From the NCBI RefSeq assembly GCF_904849725.1, contig NC_058518.1, forward strand, positions 211,742,741 through 211,806,740: a stretch of DNA of 64,000 nucleotides. Reading direction: 5' to 3'. The notes beneath the pieces are model-generated. The model saw only the letters and a list, made by a program, of their open reading frames with translations. It was not told the origin of the DNA and did not search any database. Shown in pieces: positions 49,589 to 60,349 of this stretch. This DNA comes from Hordeum vulgare subsp. vulgare. Its lineage: Eukaryota; Streptophyta; Magnoliopsida; Poales; Poaceae. Within the stretch, counting starts at the first letter, position 1, and each line of letters starts with the position of its first letter. Both the position numbers and the translations under genes were made by a program.

Positions 49589-49694
49589 TGAGGGGGATTT
49601 TACAAAACGTCACGACGGACTAAGAATACCTAGAAACAGTTAACTCACGATATATCTACCTTTAATTAATAAAGTAGTTTTTTCATTAAAAAAA

Positions 49695-50751
49695 GGAAAG
49701 TCTTACCTTCCACCGGTGGATCTGTGCGATCCATCCGTCGTCTCCTCATCCGTTGATTTTTTTCCATCCCGCGCCTAACGTTTTTCTGAAACTGGGCAGT
49801 TGTTTTAGAAACTGCCTAGTCCGTTGTCAGCCTACCGCGGCTCCGCACGCACGCCGTCACCGGCCTACCGCCGTCCCTGCTCCGCCGCCCTCCACCGTCG
49901 GCCTGTGCGCTGCCCCACCGCCCTCCACCGTCGGCCTGTGCGCTGCCCCGCCGCCCTCCACCGCCGGCCCGCCCCTCACCAGATCCCCACCTCGCCGGAT
50001 CGCCGGATCCCCACCTCGCGCGGCGAACGAGGAGGTGTGGGGCACGGACGCCAGCGAGCTCCCGTCGCAACAACCATGGCCAGCCCCGGCTCCCTCGGCC
50101 TTGGGAGCAAGGTGGTGGAGGAGAAGGCCGTGGAGGTGGTGGACGAGAAGGCTGACGAGGCGGCAGCGGAGGACGAGGAGGAGAAGAAGATGGAGAAGGC
50201 GGAGGCGGAGGCCGGGGCGGTCATCGAGGGCACCACCGCGTCCTTCAAGGAGGAGAGCAACCTTGTCGCCGACCTCGCCGACCCCGAGCAGAAGGCGCTC
50301 GCCCAGCTCAAGGAGCTCGTCGCCACCACGCTCGCCGGCGGGGAGTTCGACCTGCCCCCCCCGCCGCTTTCTGCAACTCGACCTTTGTTGCAAAAAGTTT
50401 CCTGCAACACGACATTTGTTGCAAAAAATTCTTTCGTAAAAATACCTATGTTATAGAAAGACGAAGGAAAAAAATTTCTGCAACAAGCAAATTGTTTCTG
50501 AAACTCAACCGTTGTTTCAGGAATTAACGGATCCAAAGTTTATTTTTTGCAACAAAGCGAAAGTTTCTGCAACTCGAGCATCGTTTCAGGAATTGTGTCC
50601 AGAGCGGATCAGACGCAGCGGATCGGACGGATACACGCGCGAGATCGAACGGCTGTCGAGGTGGTGGATATTTCGGATACACGCGCGAGATCGAACGACC
50701 GTCGAGGTGATGGATATTTAATAAATATCCACGGTAGATGCGTAGGAGTCC
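49695..50751 (+). mobile_element. Pack-MULE with 11-bp target duplication
   Basis: The 11-bp repeat CATTAAAAAAA lies on both sides (49684-49694 and 50752-50762). Inside are degenerate inverted ends: GGAAAGTCTTACCTTCCACC at the left and, inverted, GGACTCCTACGCATCTACC at the right. Length 1057 bp. Long direct-repeat target sites of 8-11 bp and such ends fit the Mutator superfamily. It carries a piece of a host gene and no transposase, which makes it a Pack-MULE. A GC-rich repeat ('ctccaccgtcggcctgtgcg') runs from 49888 to 49970, and TTTCTGCAAC/TTTGTTGCAA phrases occupy 50380-50600. Confidence 0.8.
50076..50368 (+). pseudogene. Captured patellin (SEC14-type) N-terminal fragment
   Basis: From the ATG at 50076 the frame encodes about 98 residues: an acidic Glu/Ala-rich region followed by SFKEESNLVADLADPEQ and KALAQLKELVATTLAGGEF. 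This resembles the N-terminal region of plant patellins, membrane-trafficking proteins with CRAL-TRIO and GOLD domains. Both domains are missing because the homology stops at about 50368 and runs into MULE sequence. The open frame continues to 50456 by chance. Identification is from memory of the family. Confidence 0.65.
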
Positions 50752-50762
50752 CATTAAAAAAA

Positions 50763-50965
50763 CCCTGTACATAACCTAACACACACCCGGCCCCCGGGCA
50801 CCCGCTTTCCCCCCGGTCTCGCTTGCCTCTCCCTCGCTTCGACTGAAAATCAAAACCCCGAACTCCGACACGCTCCGCCCACGCGCACTCCTCCACGACC
50901 CACACGCCTCGCTCGGTCACTCCTCCGGCCGCCGCCAACGCCGCCGTTCTGCACGAGCGAAGACG
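50763..50965 (+). promoter_or_regulatory. 5' UTR and proximal promoter of the RABA gene
   Basis: CT-rich, GC-rich sequence typical of a grass 5' UTR precedes the start codon. The Pack-MULE and, 97 bp beyond it, the proposed Helitron end lie directly upstream, so the native promoter is limited to about 300 bp unless elements supply it. Confidence 0.55.
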
Positions 50966-51177
50966 ATGTCGAGCGTGGAGAAGGTGGACTACGTGTTTAA
51001 AGTGGTGCTGATCGGGGACTCGGCCGTCGGCAAGTCGCAGATCCTGGCGCGGTTCGCTCGTAACGAGTTCAGCCTCGACTCCAAGGCCACCATCGGTGTC
51101 GAGTTCCAGACGCGCACGCTCGTCATCGACCACAAGTCCGTCAAGGCTCAGATCTGGGACACCGCCGGCCAGGAGAG
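50966..51177 (+). CDS. RABA (Rab11-type) small GTPase, exon 1
   Basis: The exon encodes the first 70 residues and two bases of codon 71 of a plant RABA GTPase, which directs vesicle traffic from the trans-Golgi network and endosomes. The P-loop GDSAVGKS is at residues 17-24, switch [10 protein letters not shown] at 39-47, and the G3 motif WDTAGQE at 64-70. The start was chosen because [17 protein letters not shown] matches the usual N-terminus. The exon stops at the conserved Rab intron position after GQE, inside the Arg codon. The donor is AG|GCAAGA, a GC rather than GT splice site. Subfamily A3/A4 is likely. The next exon (YRAVTSAYYRGA in the family) is not found to the window end, so the gene is partial here: either a very long intron or a truncated copy. 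Confidence 0.85.
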
Positions 51178-53804
51178 GCAAGAACCTACTGCTCTCCTGC
51201 ACTTCGATTTCATCCTATCTTTTCGCTTAGATCTGCTTCCTCCCATGACATGGCAATTTCCCCGAAGATTACTCAGTGTTTTGCTGTGAAGCTTGCGTGG
51301 TGCCGAGTAGTGCGCTAACACAGTTCGCTCTCGTTTTATGGTTCAGACAAGTCCGTAATTTTCTTATATTTCATTTTTGTTACGTTTATATCGCTGCCTT
51401 GTTTGTGCGTTTATGCCCTGTAGAATGTCTTGGTCACTATAGATGTACAGCGTACCTTCATACGGTTGGTAAGATGGCAGATCTCTACTCCACCGTGGTT
51501 GAAGTGGATCATTTGTCTTGCACTCTGCCAAATGGGCGGCGTAATGAGATACAGACCATAGATCCGCCATGCGATTCTTGAGCTTGAAGTCTGGCGGCTA
51601 AGACTAAGTGTGTTTTGTTAGTTGGATTGATGGAGAGAAGATTTTGTAACCACGGGTGGAAAGTTTACTACTACATTTTGAGACAGAGGGAGTGCTAAAT
51701 AAAACAGCTTCTGTAAATGGTGTCAAATTTAGCAAGGTATGGGTAGTACTCAAGATTTTTTTATTGGATATTCCATGCATTTAAGTGGTCTGTTACTTAT
51801 GACTTGTGGGGTACACTCTTTTGGTTGAATGGGTGATGGATATAGTTGGCATTAGACAAGTTGGAATAATAGGATCATTGTTCAGGATATCGGTAACTGG
51901 TACCATATCGGTCGTGTGCTGAGTAGGGATAAACCGGCAAATCACTCTATTAACTGAATTTATTGTAACCCATTTATCGGTAGGTTATCTATCAAATCTG
52001 CACTGAGAACAGATACATAAACAGAGAAATAGACAATATCCCATACTCCCAAGATCCCAGCAATGCAGTGCATTAAAAGCAAGCAATATATGAAGCATTG
52101 ATAAGGAGCAGACTGTTGCATGATCTTGTTGCAACTCCACTGATGTAGAATCTTTGACTCGATGGCGACAAATCTGCAATTTGAAAACATAACCATCAGT
52201 TTGTGCTCTAATTAGAAACAAATAATCAACTACAGCAGCAGCATACAACAGTGGCAGCAGCAGTAGCATACAACGCTACAAATAATCAAATCCACATCAT
52301 CAGCAGCGTACAAATGTCAATCTACAACAGCAGCAGCACATGTCTTGCTGTGGAGGGAGGAATAGCAACATTAAACTGTGTAGGGAGCAATTGGTAGGAG
52401 GAGCAGCAACACACCTTGCTGCTTGTGGATGCCATGGACAGAGGAGGAGCAGACGACCTTAAATTGCTTCAGGAGGCAGCCACAGCACCGTAGTGTAGAC
52501 ATCAGCGCCGAGTGGAGGGGAGGCGTCACACGTCGGCTTGGGGAGGCACCAGAGATGCTGCAGTCAGACGGCGCCGACAGCTGCTTGGGGAGGGGCTTCG
52601 AGCTCGAGCAGCTGGAGCTCGTGTGCTGGTTGGGGAGAGGAGGAAGTGGCATGTGGTAGGTATGTGCGCTGGTTGGGGGAGGAGGGGGTGGCCGGCAGCA
52701 AGGAATTGACCGGCGGCTGCTTGAATCGAGCGGGAGAGGAGAGCATGAGAAGTGGGAGCCCAAATTTCCCAACCCTAGGCACAAGGCAGCTGTGATATGC
52801 ACTGCATGGGCTAGAATTTTTGGACATATAGGCCAAAACAGCAGCTTAGTTAATCATCAGACCCTGGTTACTCCGTCTAACAGCGGATTGTTTGGCTTGC
52901 CAGACTGATTATTCGCGTGACCCAGTTAATTGGATGAATAACACCTATTCGAATCGGCAACCGTCCGAGCAACGATTACTCGGCCCGAGTACCATTTACT
53001 CGGCCGGTATTTGGAATAGTGAGTAGGATTGGTTAACATTGAAAATGTATGATACTTTTCCTTATCAGCTACATCAGTTCTTCTAGTTGAAGATAATACT
53101 CCCCTGTTATGCCTGCCTTTAAATTAAGTTTGTTTATACAATGATAATTTTACTTTCGAGGTGCAAATGCATTGTACTATTGCACATGAGTTACTAGAGT
53201 TTTTGGCACACCCTCTTTTTTGAAGTTTGTTGATGGAAAAGAGTCTCATACATTCTGATGACATGTAAATCCTCATTATATCTTATTCAGTGATGTCGAA
53301 TGACATTTGTCTATTCAAAGCATTAGATCGTGTTTGAGAAACAAGTTCTAATGAATTTTCACGAATCTACCCGTCCTTATCCAGTTAATATTCTTGATTA
53401 GACGGGATAGTTGATTTGCAAATCAAACATGTGTACATGTGATCGTTTGATTACCTTACAGTCATTAACTTGGTGACTCGTCTCTCGTTACTTATTTGAG
53501 TAGATTCTTTAACTGTACATATAAGGTTAGTAAGTCACCACTGTCATGCTCATTCTCTACTATGATCTCATGGAAAAAGGGTTGGCCGAAGTGCTTGTAC
53601 TTCTAAAAGAAAAATCTTATATATTCTTTGAATGAGCCAAAACATTGATATGGCTATTTTTGAGCTAGTTATTTCTGACAGTGTGCAACCAGTTCACAAT
53701 TCTTGGACTGACATGCTACTGAAATTAACTAAAGTATCAGTGTTACATTGTTACTTGTGGAAAAAGTACCAACTATTGCATTAAATATAATAATTTATGT
53801 CTTA
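51178..53804 (+). other. Presumed RABA intron 1, first part; no coding exon seen
   Basis: It contains a Stowaway-like remnant ('gagacagagggagt' near 51680). A possible hAT-like stretch spans about 51890-53030, with CAG-rich runs at 52230-52340 and 'actcggcc' motifs near the right end. GC-rich frames at 52370-52840 have no domain. I could not define target duplications for the stretch. Confidence 0.45.
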
Positions 53805-53823
53805 TTTCTTTAATAATCAATAT

Positions 53824-53964
53824 GAGGGCAGGCCTGGCGCAGTGGTAAAGTACTTCCCACTTGTGCCAAGAGGTCGTGGGTTCGAACCAGCCTCTCTGCA
53901 TTGCACTGTAGCAGGGGTAAGACTAGGTTCCTATAATCCCTCTTCTATGCATTGGGTCTGTCCT
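53824..53964 (+). mobile_element. tRNA-derived SINE (Au-like)
   Basis: The body starts with GGGCAGGCCTGGCGCAGTGG, containing a polymerase III A box (TGGCGCAGTGG, 53835-53845), and has a B box GGTTCGAACC at 53879-53888. It ends in a short T-rich tail. It is flanked by a perfect 19-bp target duplication tttctttaataatcaatat (53805-53823 and 53965-53983). The Au SINE family of Triticeae is the likely source. Confidence 0.9.
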
Positions 53965-54186
53965 TTTCTTTAATAATCAATATACTTCTTGAATATTTTA
54001 GTGGAGCCAAAACTAAGACATGTTTTTTTCTCGAAAATCGAAAACATGCGACGTCACTTAGATCTCTTCTGTGAATCCGAATCAGGAGACTTGGGGTACA
54101 AATATTTAGTTGAGAATTTCTGGGATTTGTCTCGTGTTTATAGACATGATGTTTTCCTTTTTCCATCAAGCTAGAGAATTCATTTA

Positions 54187-54485
54187 GGCCTTCTTTGGTT
54201 CATAGGATAATCATAGGAATAGGAAATTTGTAGAAAATGAGATGGCATGTATCTCAAATCCTATGAGTAGGGTTTGGAAAAGAGATGTCACTTGGTTCTC
54301 ACATCATAGCAATTTTTTCATTGAGTCTAGTCTCATGTTTATTTTTCTTTGAAATGTGGAGGATATGAACCAATCCTATGTAGGAATAGGAATCCTCCTA
54401 TGAACCAAAGGGCTCTAAAAGAAAAGTTCCTACAAGAATCAATCCTATAGAATTCCTGTGAAATTCCTCCAAACCAAAGGAGGCC
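54187..54485. mobile_element. Tourist-like MITE (PIF/Harbinger)
   Basis: A 299-bp element with terminal inverted repeats GGCCTTCTTTGGTTCATAGG and, from the other end, GGCCTCCTTTGGTTTGGAGG. It is flanked by TTA at 54184-54186 and 54486-54488. It has no coding sequence. Confidence 0.9.
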
Positions 54486-54488
54486 TTA

Positions 54489-55294
54489 GTTCCTTCAGTT
54501 TTGTTTTTTACTTACATTCCTGATATGACCTTTAAGTTCCAATTGATCTATTATTATATTATTATTAAAACAAGGGGCTAACAAGCCACCACACCTGTCC
54601 CTCATAACCAAATTATCCGCTATGTCGATTGTTATACTGGGTCTTAATTATAATGTTGAGTTTTAAAATAAAATTATATACACATATCTACACTAGATTT
54701 TTTTTGCAAAGTCCTCTATAATAATAATAATAATAATAAACAAACAAAACCAGCATCGAGCCACCTATAGAATCAATCCAATCCAGCATGTACTAGATGT
54801 AATGACATCATGACTTAAATCAGCAATTAATCAAGATCTATGTAGGTTTAGGGTACTTATGGGTCCATAAACATATGACTGTTATGAAAGCAACTTATCT
54901 CTACTACAAGGCCCAAGAGGCATATATATATATGTGTAAAATAAGTTATTCTTCACCTAGGTAATCTTACAACCATTTCATAAATAAATTACATTTGGAA
55001 TAACAATAGTTACATTAATATTGATTCATTACGTAAAATTTGATGTAAAAAATTAAAAATATTGGTCATAAGACCAAAAAACTCGCATTTCATGTATATT
55101 TTACACTATGTTTTTAAGTTTGTAATTTTACGTGACATAAAATATTTTTTATGGTGACTATATTTTCTTGCGGTCTCTTTTTACGTATGAAATAAGAAAA
55201 AAAATTGAAACATAAAATTATGATGCATTGATGTGAAAAGAGAGGGGGGGGGTGAAGAATGGTTATTCTTCAACCAGGGTGACGAATAGTCAAT

Positions 55295-55340
<46 letters not shown>

Positions 55341-55345
55341 CCTGT
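54489..55345. other. AT-rich stretch, no gene
   Basis: Contains an ATT/AAT triplet run near 54719-54740 and an AT dinucleotide run at about 55293-55337. The phrase 'ttattcttca' recurs at 54948 and 55262 and may mark a small element between them. Nothing coding is supported. Confidence 0.5.
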
Positions 55346-56053
55346 CTATTCTGCTAATATTAGCAGAATAGTTATCCCGCACACACTTCCCAACTGCACG
55401 CTCAACATTAGTGCACTGCATCCCTATCAAACGAAAACTGCAACGTCACCAGAAAAAACTGCACGCCCTTTTTCGACACCGTTTTGGCTCCAGTTTTTAA
55501 ACCGTTTGTCGGAATGAGGCATATAATATACCCTTGGATTGCTACGGAAAATCCCCAACTCCGTCATGTTGAACATTTTTCGCGATTTCTAGCGGTTTGA
55601 GAGAAGTTTGGAAAATGGTGGGCGCATGACGGGCTGCCGCGACCGCATTTTCACTTTTTTTTTTCTAAACCGCTTGTCCGAATGAAGCAAACGATGTGGC
55701 CTTGGAAAGATATCGTCGAGCCGCATCTTTTTCATGTAGATTACTCTCTCTAATTCCTTATGGTTTGAGTAATTTCAAATTTACTAAAAAACGGAATTCT
55801 GTTTTTTTGAATTTTTTCCTTTTTTCGACTGTGTTTGCTGCAGTTTTTAAACCGTTCCTCGAAACGAGGCGTATGATACGGGCTTGAAAAGCTGTGGAAT
55901 ATGCGCAATTTTTATATGTTGGTCATTTGTTGAGATTCCTTATGGTTTTAAATAAATTTTGAAAATGGTGCCGCTGCCTACGAGTTGCAGTGAGCTATCG
56001 ATGAGACGTATCTTTTTCACGTAGAACACTCTCTCTAATCCTTATGGTTTAAG
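55346..56053. repeat. Palindrome followed by a degenerate ~175-bp repeat array
   Basis: A perfect 26-bp palindrome with arms CTATTCTGCTAAT opens the region (55346-55371). Then the phrase 'ttaaaccg.ttgtcggaatgaggc' recurs near 55497, 55670 and 55847, and 'ccttatggttt' recurs near 55757, 55939 and 56041. This gives a degenerate array with a period near 175-180 bp. The array is cut by the Copia fragment at about 56053. It looks like part of a DNA transposon. Confidence 0.65.
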
Positions 56054-59000
56054 AGTAGTCTGCTTGCTTCTTCGTCTTCCAGGCAATGAGAAAACCACCA
56101 AGAAAAACCTAGTAAGCAGAGAGTGAACGTCAATATGAGGGATCACTAGCCCACTTAGCATCCGAATAGGCCTGAAGCTGTAAGGAACCGGAGCGAGGAA
56201 AGAACATGCGGTGAGAGATCGTGTCCCGAAGAAATCGAATAACATGAAGGAGGTGACTATAGTGAACCGAAGTGGGAGCAGAGACAAACTGACTCAAAGT
56301 ATGGACTGGATAGGAGATATCCGGACGAGTGACAGGTAGATAGATAAGACTCCCAACAAAATGACGATAACGCGCCGGATCAGGCAAGGGGGCACCATTA
56401 GTATCACGGAGGTGAACATTGAGCTTCATGGGAGTCTCAACAGTGTGCTCATTAGTAAGAGCAAAACGAGCAAGAAGATATTGGATATACTTTTTATGGG
56501 AAATAGAAAAGCCATCAGAGGTAGAAGAGACCTTGATCCGAAGAAAATAGCGAAGAGGGCCAAGATCAAACATAAGAAACTGCTCACTAAGACGAGCCTT
56601 TACAAAGGTAATATACTCGGGGTCGTCGCCGGTGCTAATCATGCCATCAACGTATAGAAGAAGAGTTCGACCACGAGACGAAAGGTGGACAAACAACGTT
56701 GGATCATGAGCACTTGCTGTAAAAGCAGCGACAGTCACCACAGAGGCAAAACGCTCAAACCAGGCGCGAGGGGCTTGCTTAAGGCCATATAGAGTGACGA
56801 AGACGACATACCATGCCATCAGGAACATAATACCTTGGTGGGGGCTGAATGTAAACCTCCTCACGTAGCTCACCATTAAGAAAGGCATTCTTAACATCAA
56901 GCTGAGACACAGACCAAGGACGAACAGAGGCCACGACAAGAAGTGTATGAATAGTGGTCATATGGGCCACCAGAGCAAAACTCTCATCGTAATCACGACC
57001 ATGCTCCTGCTGAAAGCCACGAGCCATAAGACGAGCTTTGTAAAGCTCAAGAGAACCATCAGAGCGAGTCTTAACCTTATAGACCCACTTACAAGTGATG
57101 GAGCAGAAACAGGGAGGAAGAGAAACAAGATCCCACGTATCGGTGCGCTCAAGAGCAGCAAGCTCCTCGACCATCGCGAAATGTCATTTAGGATGAACAA
57201 CACCGTCGCGATAAGAAGCCAGCTCAAGAACAGCAGCGCTAGCGGTTGGAAAACCAATGCGATGAACATGCGGAAGCGGATGAGGAGGCAAGCCATAAGT
57301 AGGCCGAGACAAGGAAGATGGTACTTCCGTAGACGCATTCACGTTACTTGGACGACGAGTACAATACTGCGGAAAAGATGGAAGAATACGAGGATTCACT
57401 GACATAGGCGAAGGTGATGGAGAAGACACCGGGGATGAAGGTGCAGAATCTGGTGATAAGCGAGGTGAGGAAACCATGGGAGGTGGTCGTGTCGGATCTG
57501 CAACAGTCGGAGAAGTAGGGACAGTAGGACGGACAAGCAAGGGCTCAATAGAAGTGATAGGTGTGTTAGGAAAATTGAGGAAAGATATATCCTCTACTAA
57601 AAAGGTCGAGGAAGATGGATGCGGGTGGAAGGGACGAGACTCATCAAAAGTCACATCTCGAGAAATACGCATCCGACGACCGACAGGATCCCAACAGCTA
57701 TAGCCCTTATGCTCATCGCTATAACCTAAGAAGACACACTCAACTGACTGAGCGAATAGTTTGATGCGTTCACGAGGGGCAAGAAGAACATAGCAAACAC
57801 AACCAAACAGACGAAGCGTCGAGTAATCGGAAGAACGATGAAAGAGACGTTCGAAAGGTACGCCACCCTGCAGAGCAGTGGATGGTTGAAGGTTGATGAG
57901 ATAGGCGGAAGTGGAGACAACATCAACCAGAAAGTAAGGCGGAAGAGACGCGACGATCATCATCGCACGAGCCATCTCAAGAAGGTGACGATGCTTGCCA
58001 TTCTGAGCATGAGCACCAGGACAAGAGAACTGAGCAAGAGTACCCTGCTCAACAAGAACTCCACACAACATCTTGGAGATATACTCTCCAGCAGAGTCAA
58101 CACAGAACACACGAATAGGCGTAGAGAGTTGAGTGTGAACCATGACAGCAAAATGCTTATAGATAGATAAGACCTCACTACGAGAAGACTTAAAATATAT
58201 CCACGTGTGTCGAGAGAAATCATCTATAAAGATAATATAGTAGCGATGACCTCCCTTCGAGGCAAAGGGAGCTGGACCCCAAACATCAGAGTGAACAAGG
58301 TCGAAAGGACGTTGAGACATAGTCTCACTATGAGGATACAGTAACTGGACATGTTTAGCAAGCCGTCATCCCTGATAGTCTAAAGACACACCGCCAGAGA
58401 CGGATCCAAGAACACCACGTTGAACTAAGGATGAGAGACGAGAGCCGCATAAGTGACCAAGGCGATGATGCCACTGCTGAAAAGAGCTGGTAGACAAGGC
58501 AACAAAGGCAGAGAGACCGGCGCTCGTGGCAGCGGAAGGAAGGTGAATCCAGTCAAGCTCCTACAGACCTTGAAAGTCACGACACCGAGGGCCAGCACCT
58601 AGAAGAGCACCGGTGTGTCGATCAAGAATGGAACATGAGTCAAAGTCGAGAACGACCCGACAACCAGAATCAACACTCTGACCACCGGACATGAGTTGCA
58701 TGGTAAGTCGAGGAACATGAGCAACATCAAGAACATGAAAAGACGAAGTGCTTAGAATGCGTCGACCAGTAACCGGGAAGGAGGTACCATCAACAGTAAG
58801 AACATGAACAGGAGAATCGATAGGTCGAACAGAGGATAAAGTGGATGAATCATGAGTCATATGAAAAGATGCTCCAGTATCAAGAATCCATGGAGATGTA
58901 CCTACTTGTGTGGACGTCAACCAGTAACCGGGAAGGAGGTACCATCAGCAGTAAGAACATGAACAGGAGAATCGATAGGTCGAACAGAGGATAAAGTGGA

Positions 59001-60349
59001 TGAATCATGAGTCATATGAAAAGATGCTCCAGTATCAAGAATCCATGGAGATGTACCTACTTGTGTGGACGTCAACCAGTAACCGGGAAGGAGGTACCAT
59101 CAGCAGTAAGAACATGAACAGGAGAATCGATAGGTCGAACAGAGGATAAAGTGGATGAATCATGAGTCATATGAAAAGATGCTCCAGTATCAAGAATCCA
59201 TGGAGATGTACCTACTTGTGTGGATGGTTGTCTCACAATGGCAGAAGAGTCAGTACCAGAATCAACAGAACCTGTCGATGGAGAGCCAGAAGATGGAGCT
59301 AGCAGGCATCGAAGTCGCACAATCTCCTGCTCAGTCAGGGGCGCACCGGAAGAGGTCGACATAGATGTACCCGACCATAGAGAGTCAGGGGCAAGCAACA
59401 GGTCACGAAGACGCACAATCTCCTGCTTCGTAAAGTACACGGCCGAAGTAGTCGACGTATCAACACCGAGAGAGGAGCAACAACCACCATCGAGGGAAGC
59501 CGCTAGATGTGGCGATGTAGTATGTCCAGTAGCATCCACAAAGACCGGTGGAGGAGAGGAGGTTGTATGCAGACAAGCACCAAGCGCTAAGGGTAGCTGC
59601 GTGCACGAGGCATAGTCCATGGAGCCATATGCACCAACACTATTGGTGAAAGTCGCGAGAGGAGTCGGTGTAGAGCGACAATCACCATGTGTGAAGCTAG
59701 GGACAGTAGTCACAGAAAAGGAATCACCACGACCATCTGTAGGAACTGGTGTAGAACGACCATCGCCATCAGCGAAAGTTGCCGCGGGAGACAACAACAC
59801 AGATGGACGAGAACCAAGCATCGAGGGAAGGCACATGTGCGAGACGGGGTCAGTGTAGGGTACACCGAAAACACCGTCGAAAATCACCGAAGAACGGGCA
59901 GCAGACAACATGACATTTTTTACAGCAACGGTAGAACAAGCAGGCTCCCGAGCTGGCGGCTTGGACGGGAGTGCTTGGGTGGATAGTGGATGGTTCGACC
60001 CGAAGATGGGAGGTGTTGTCCTTCTACAGCTCAACCGATCTGGACGGAAGTACGACGGGACGGAAGTACGACGGGACGTACAACTGCTGCCTTCAATGGA
60101 AGTGAGGAACAAGGAGACGCGTGCAGCCACACCTACAACGGGAGGTCTTGGGTGTGGAGGGAGCCGATTTGGGAGAGCAGTTGGGAGATCCGATCGAGAG
60201 ACAGCCGCTGCCCGATCTGGAGAGTAGAATCGACTGGCAGCTCGATCAGGCCGCGTCGACGGGCAACAAAGATCGACAACAGGTAGGCAGCAAGTGCTCG
60301 ATCCCGGGAGGTGTGGCCTGGTCTGTTCGATCCCGAAAAGAAGACACAC
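56054..60349 (-). pseudogene. Copia gag-pol remnant
   Basis: The first frame (60349-59072) is a Ser/Thr/Pro-rich region without a clear gag domain, leading into the protease motif WILDTGASFHMT. A second partial protease/pre-integrase frame lies at 58920-58561. Integrase is at 58320-57184, with PFDLVHSDVWGPAPFASKGG, a core Asp in IIFIDDFSRHTW and the downstream CVFLGYSDEHKGYSCWD. Reverse transcriptase spans 57174-56130, with TCKWVYKVKTRSDG, QLDVKNAFLNGEL, LYGLKQAPRAWF and the catalytic-site segment LLLYVDGM, where the usual Tyr-Val-Asp-Asp is Tyr-Val-Asp-Gly. RNase H begins (YSDAKWASD) and stops. The frame breaks, the altered catalytic pair and the missing end show it is inactive. Confidence 0.9.
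58766..59225 (-). repeat. 155-bp tandem triplication in the Copia protease
   Basis: Units begin at 58766, 58921 and 59076 (phrase 'ccagtaaccgggaagg'), with an exact period of 155 bp. Each unit includes the protease active-site segment DTGASFHMT. Because 155 is not a multiple of three, the frame shifts with each copy. Confidence 0.95.

Larger units (their letters stand above)
35895..49597 (-). mobile_element. Candidate Helitron carrying Rep/helicase and a C48 protease gene
   Basis: The minus-strand 3' end reads CTAG at plus 35898-35895, after a short GC hairpin (GTGC-GTT-GCAC, about 35911-35921). The base outside is A (35894). The proposed 5' end is TCCCCC on the minus strand at 49597, with T outside (49598). 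An A/T target with TC and CTRR ends is the Helitron signature. The interior contains the Rep/helicase gene of Helitrons. The 3' end is convincing; the 5' end is an inference, and the autonomous core could instead end near 44094. There is a gene-poor GC-rich stretch at 36400-37420 that may be captured host DNA. Confidence 0.62.

Noticed and set aside
49857..50536. Minus-strand frames opposite the patellin fragment
   Set aside because: They are mirror frames of GC-rich coding sequence. The plus-strand frame matches a known family.
50609..51202. 197-residue minus-strand frame across the RABA exon
   Set aside because: It is the antisense of the GTPase exon and the 5' UTR. The plus strand carries the conserved motifs.
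51276..51581. 101-residue frame downstream of RABA exon 1 as exon 2
   Set aside because: It lacks YRAVTSAYYRGA and all later Rab motifs. It looks like intron sequence.
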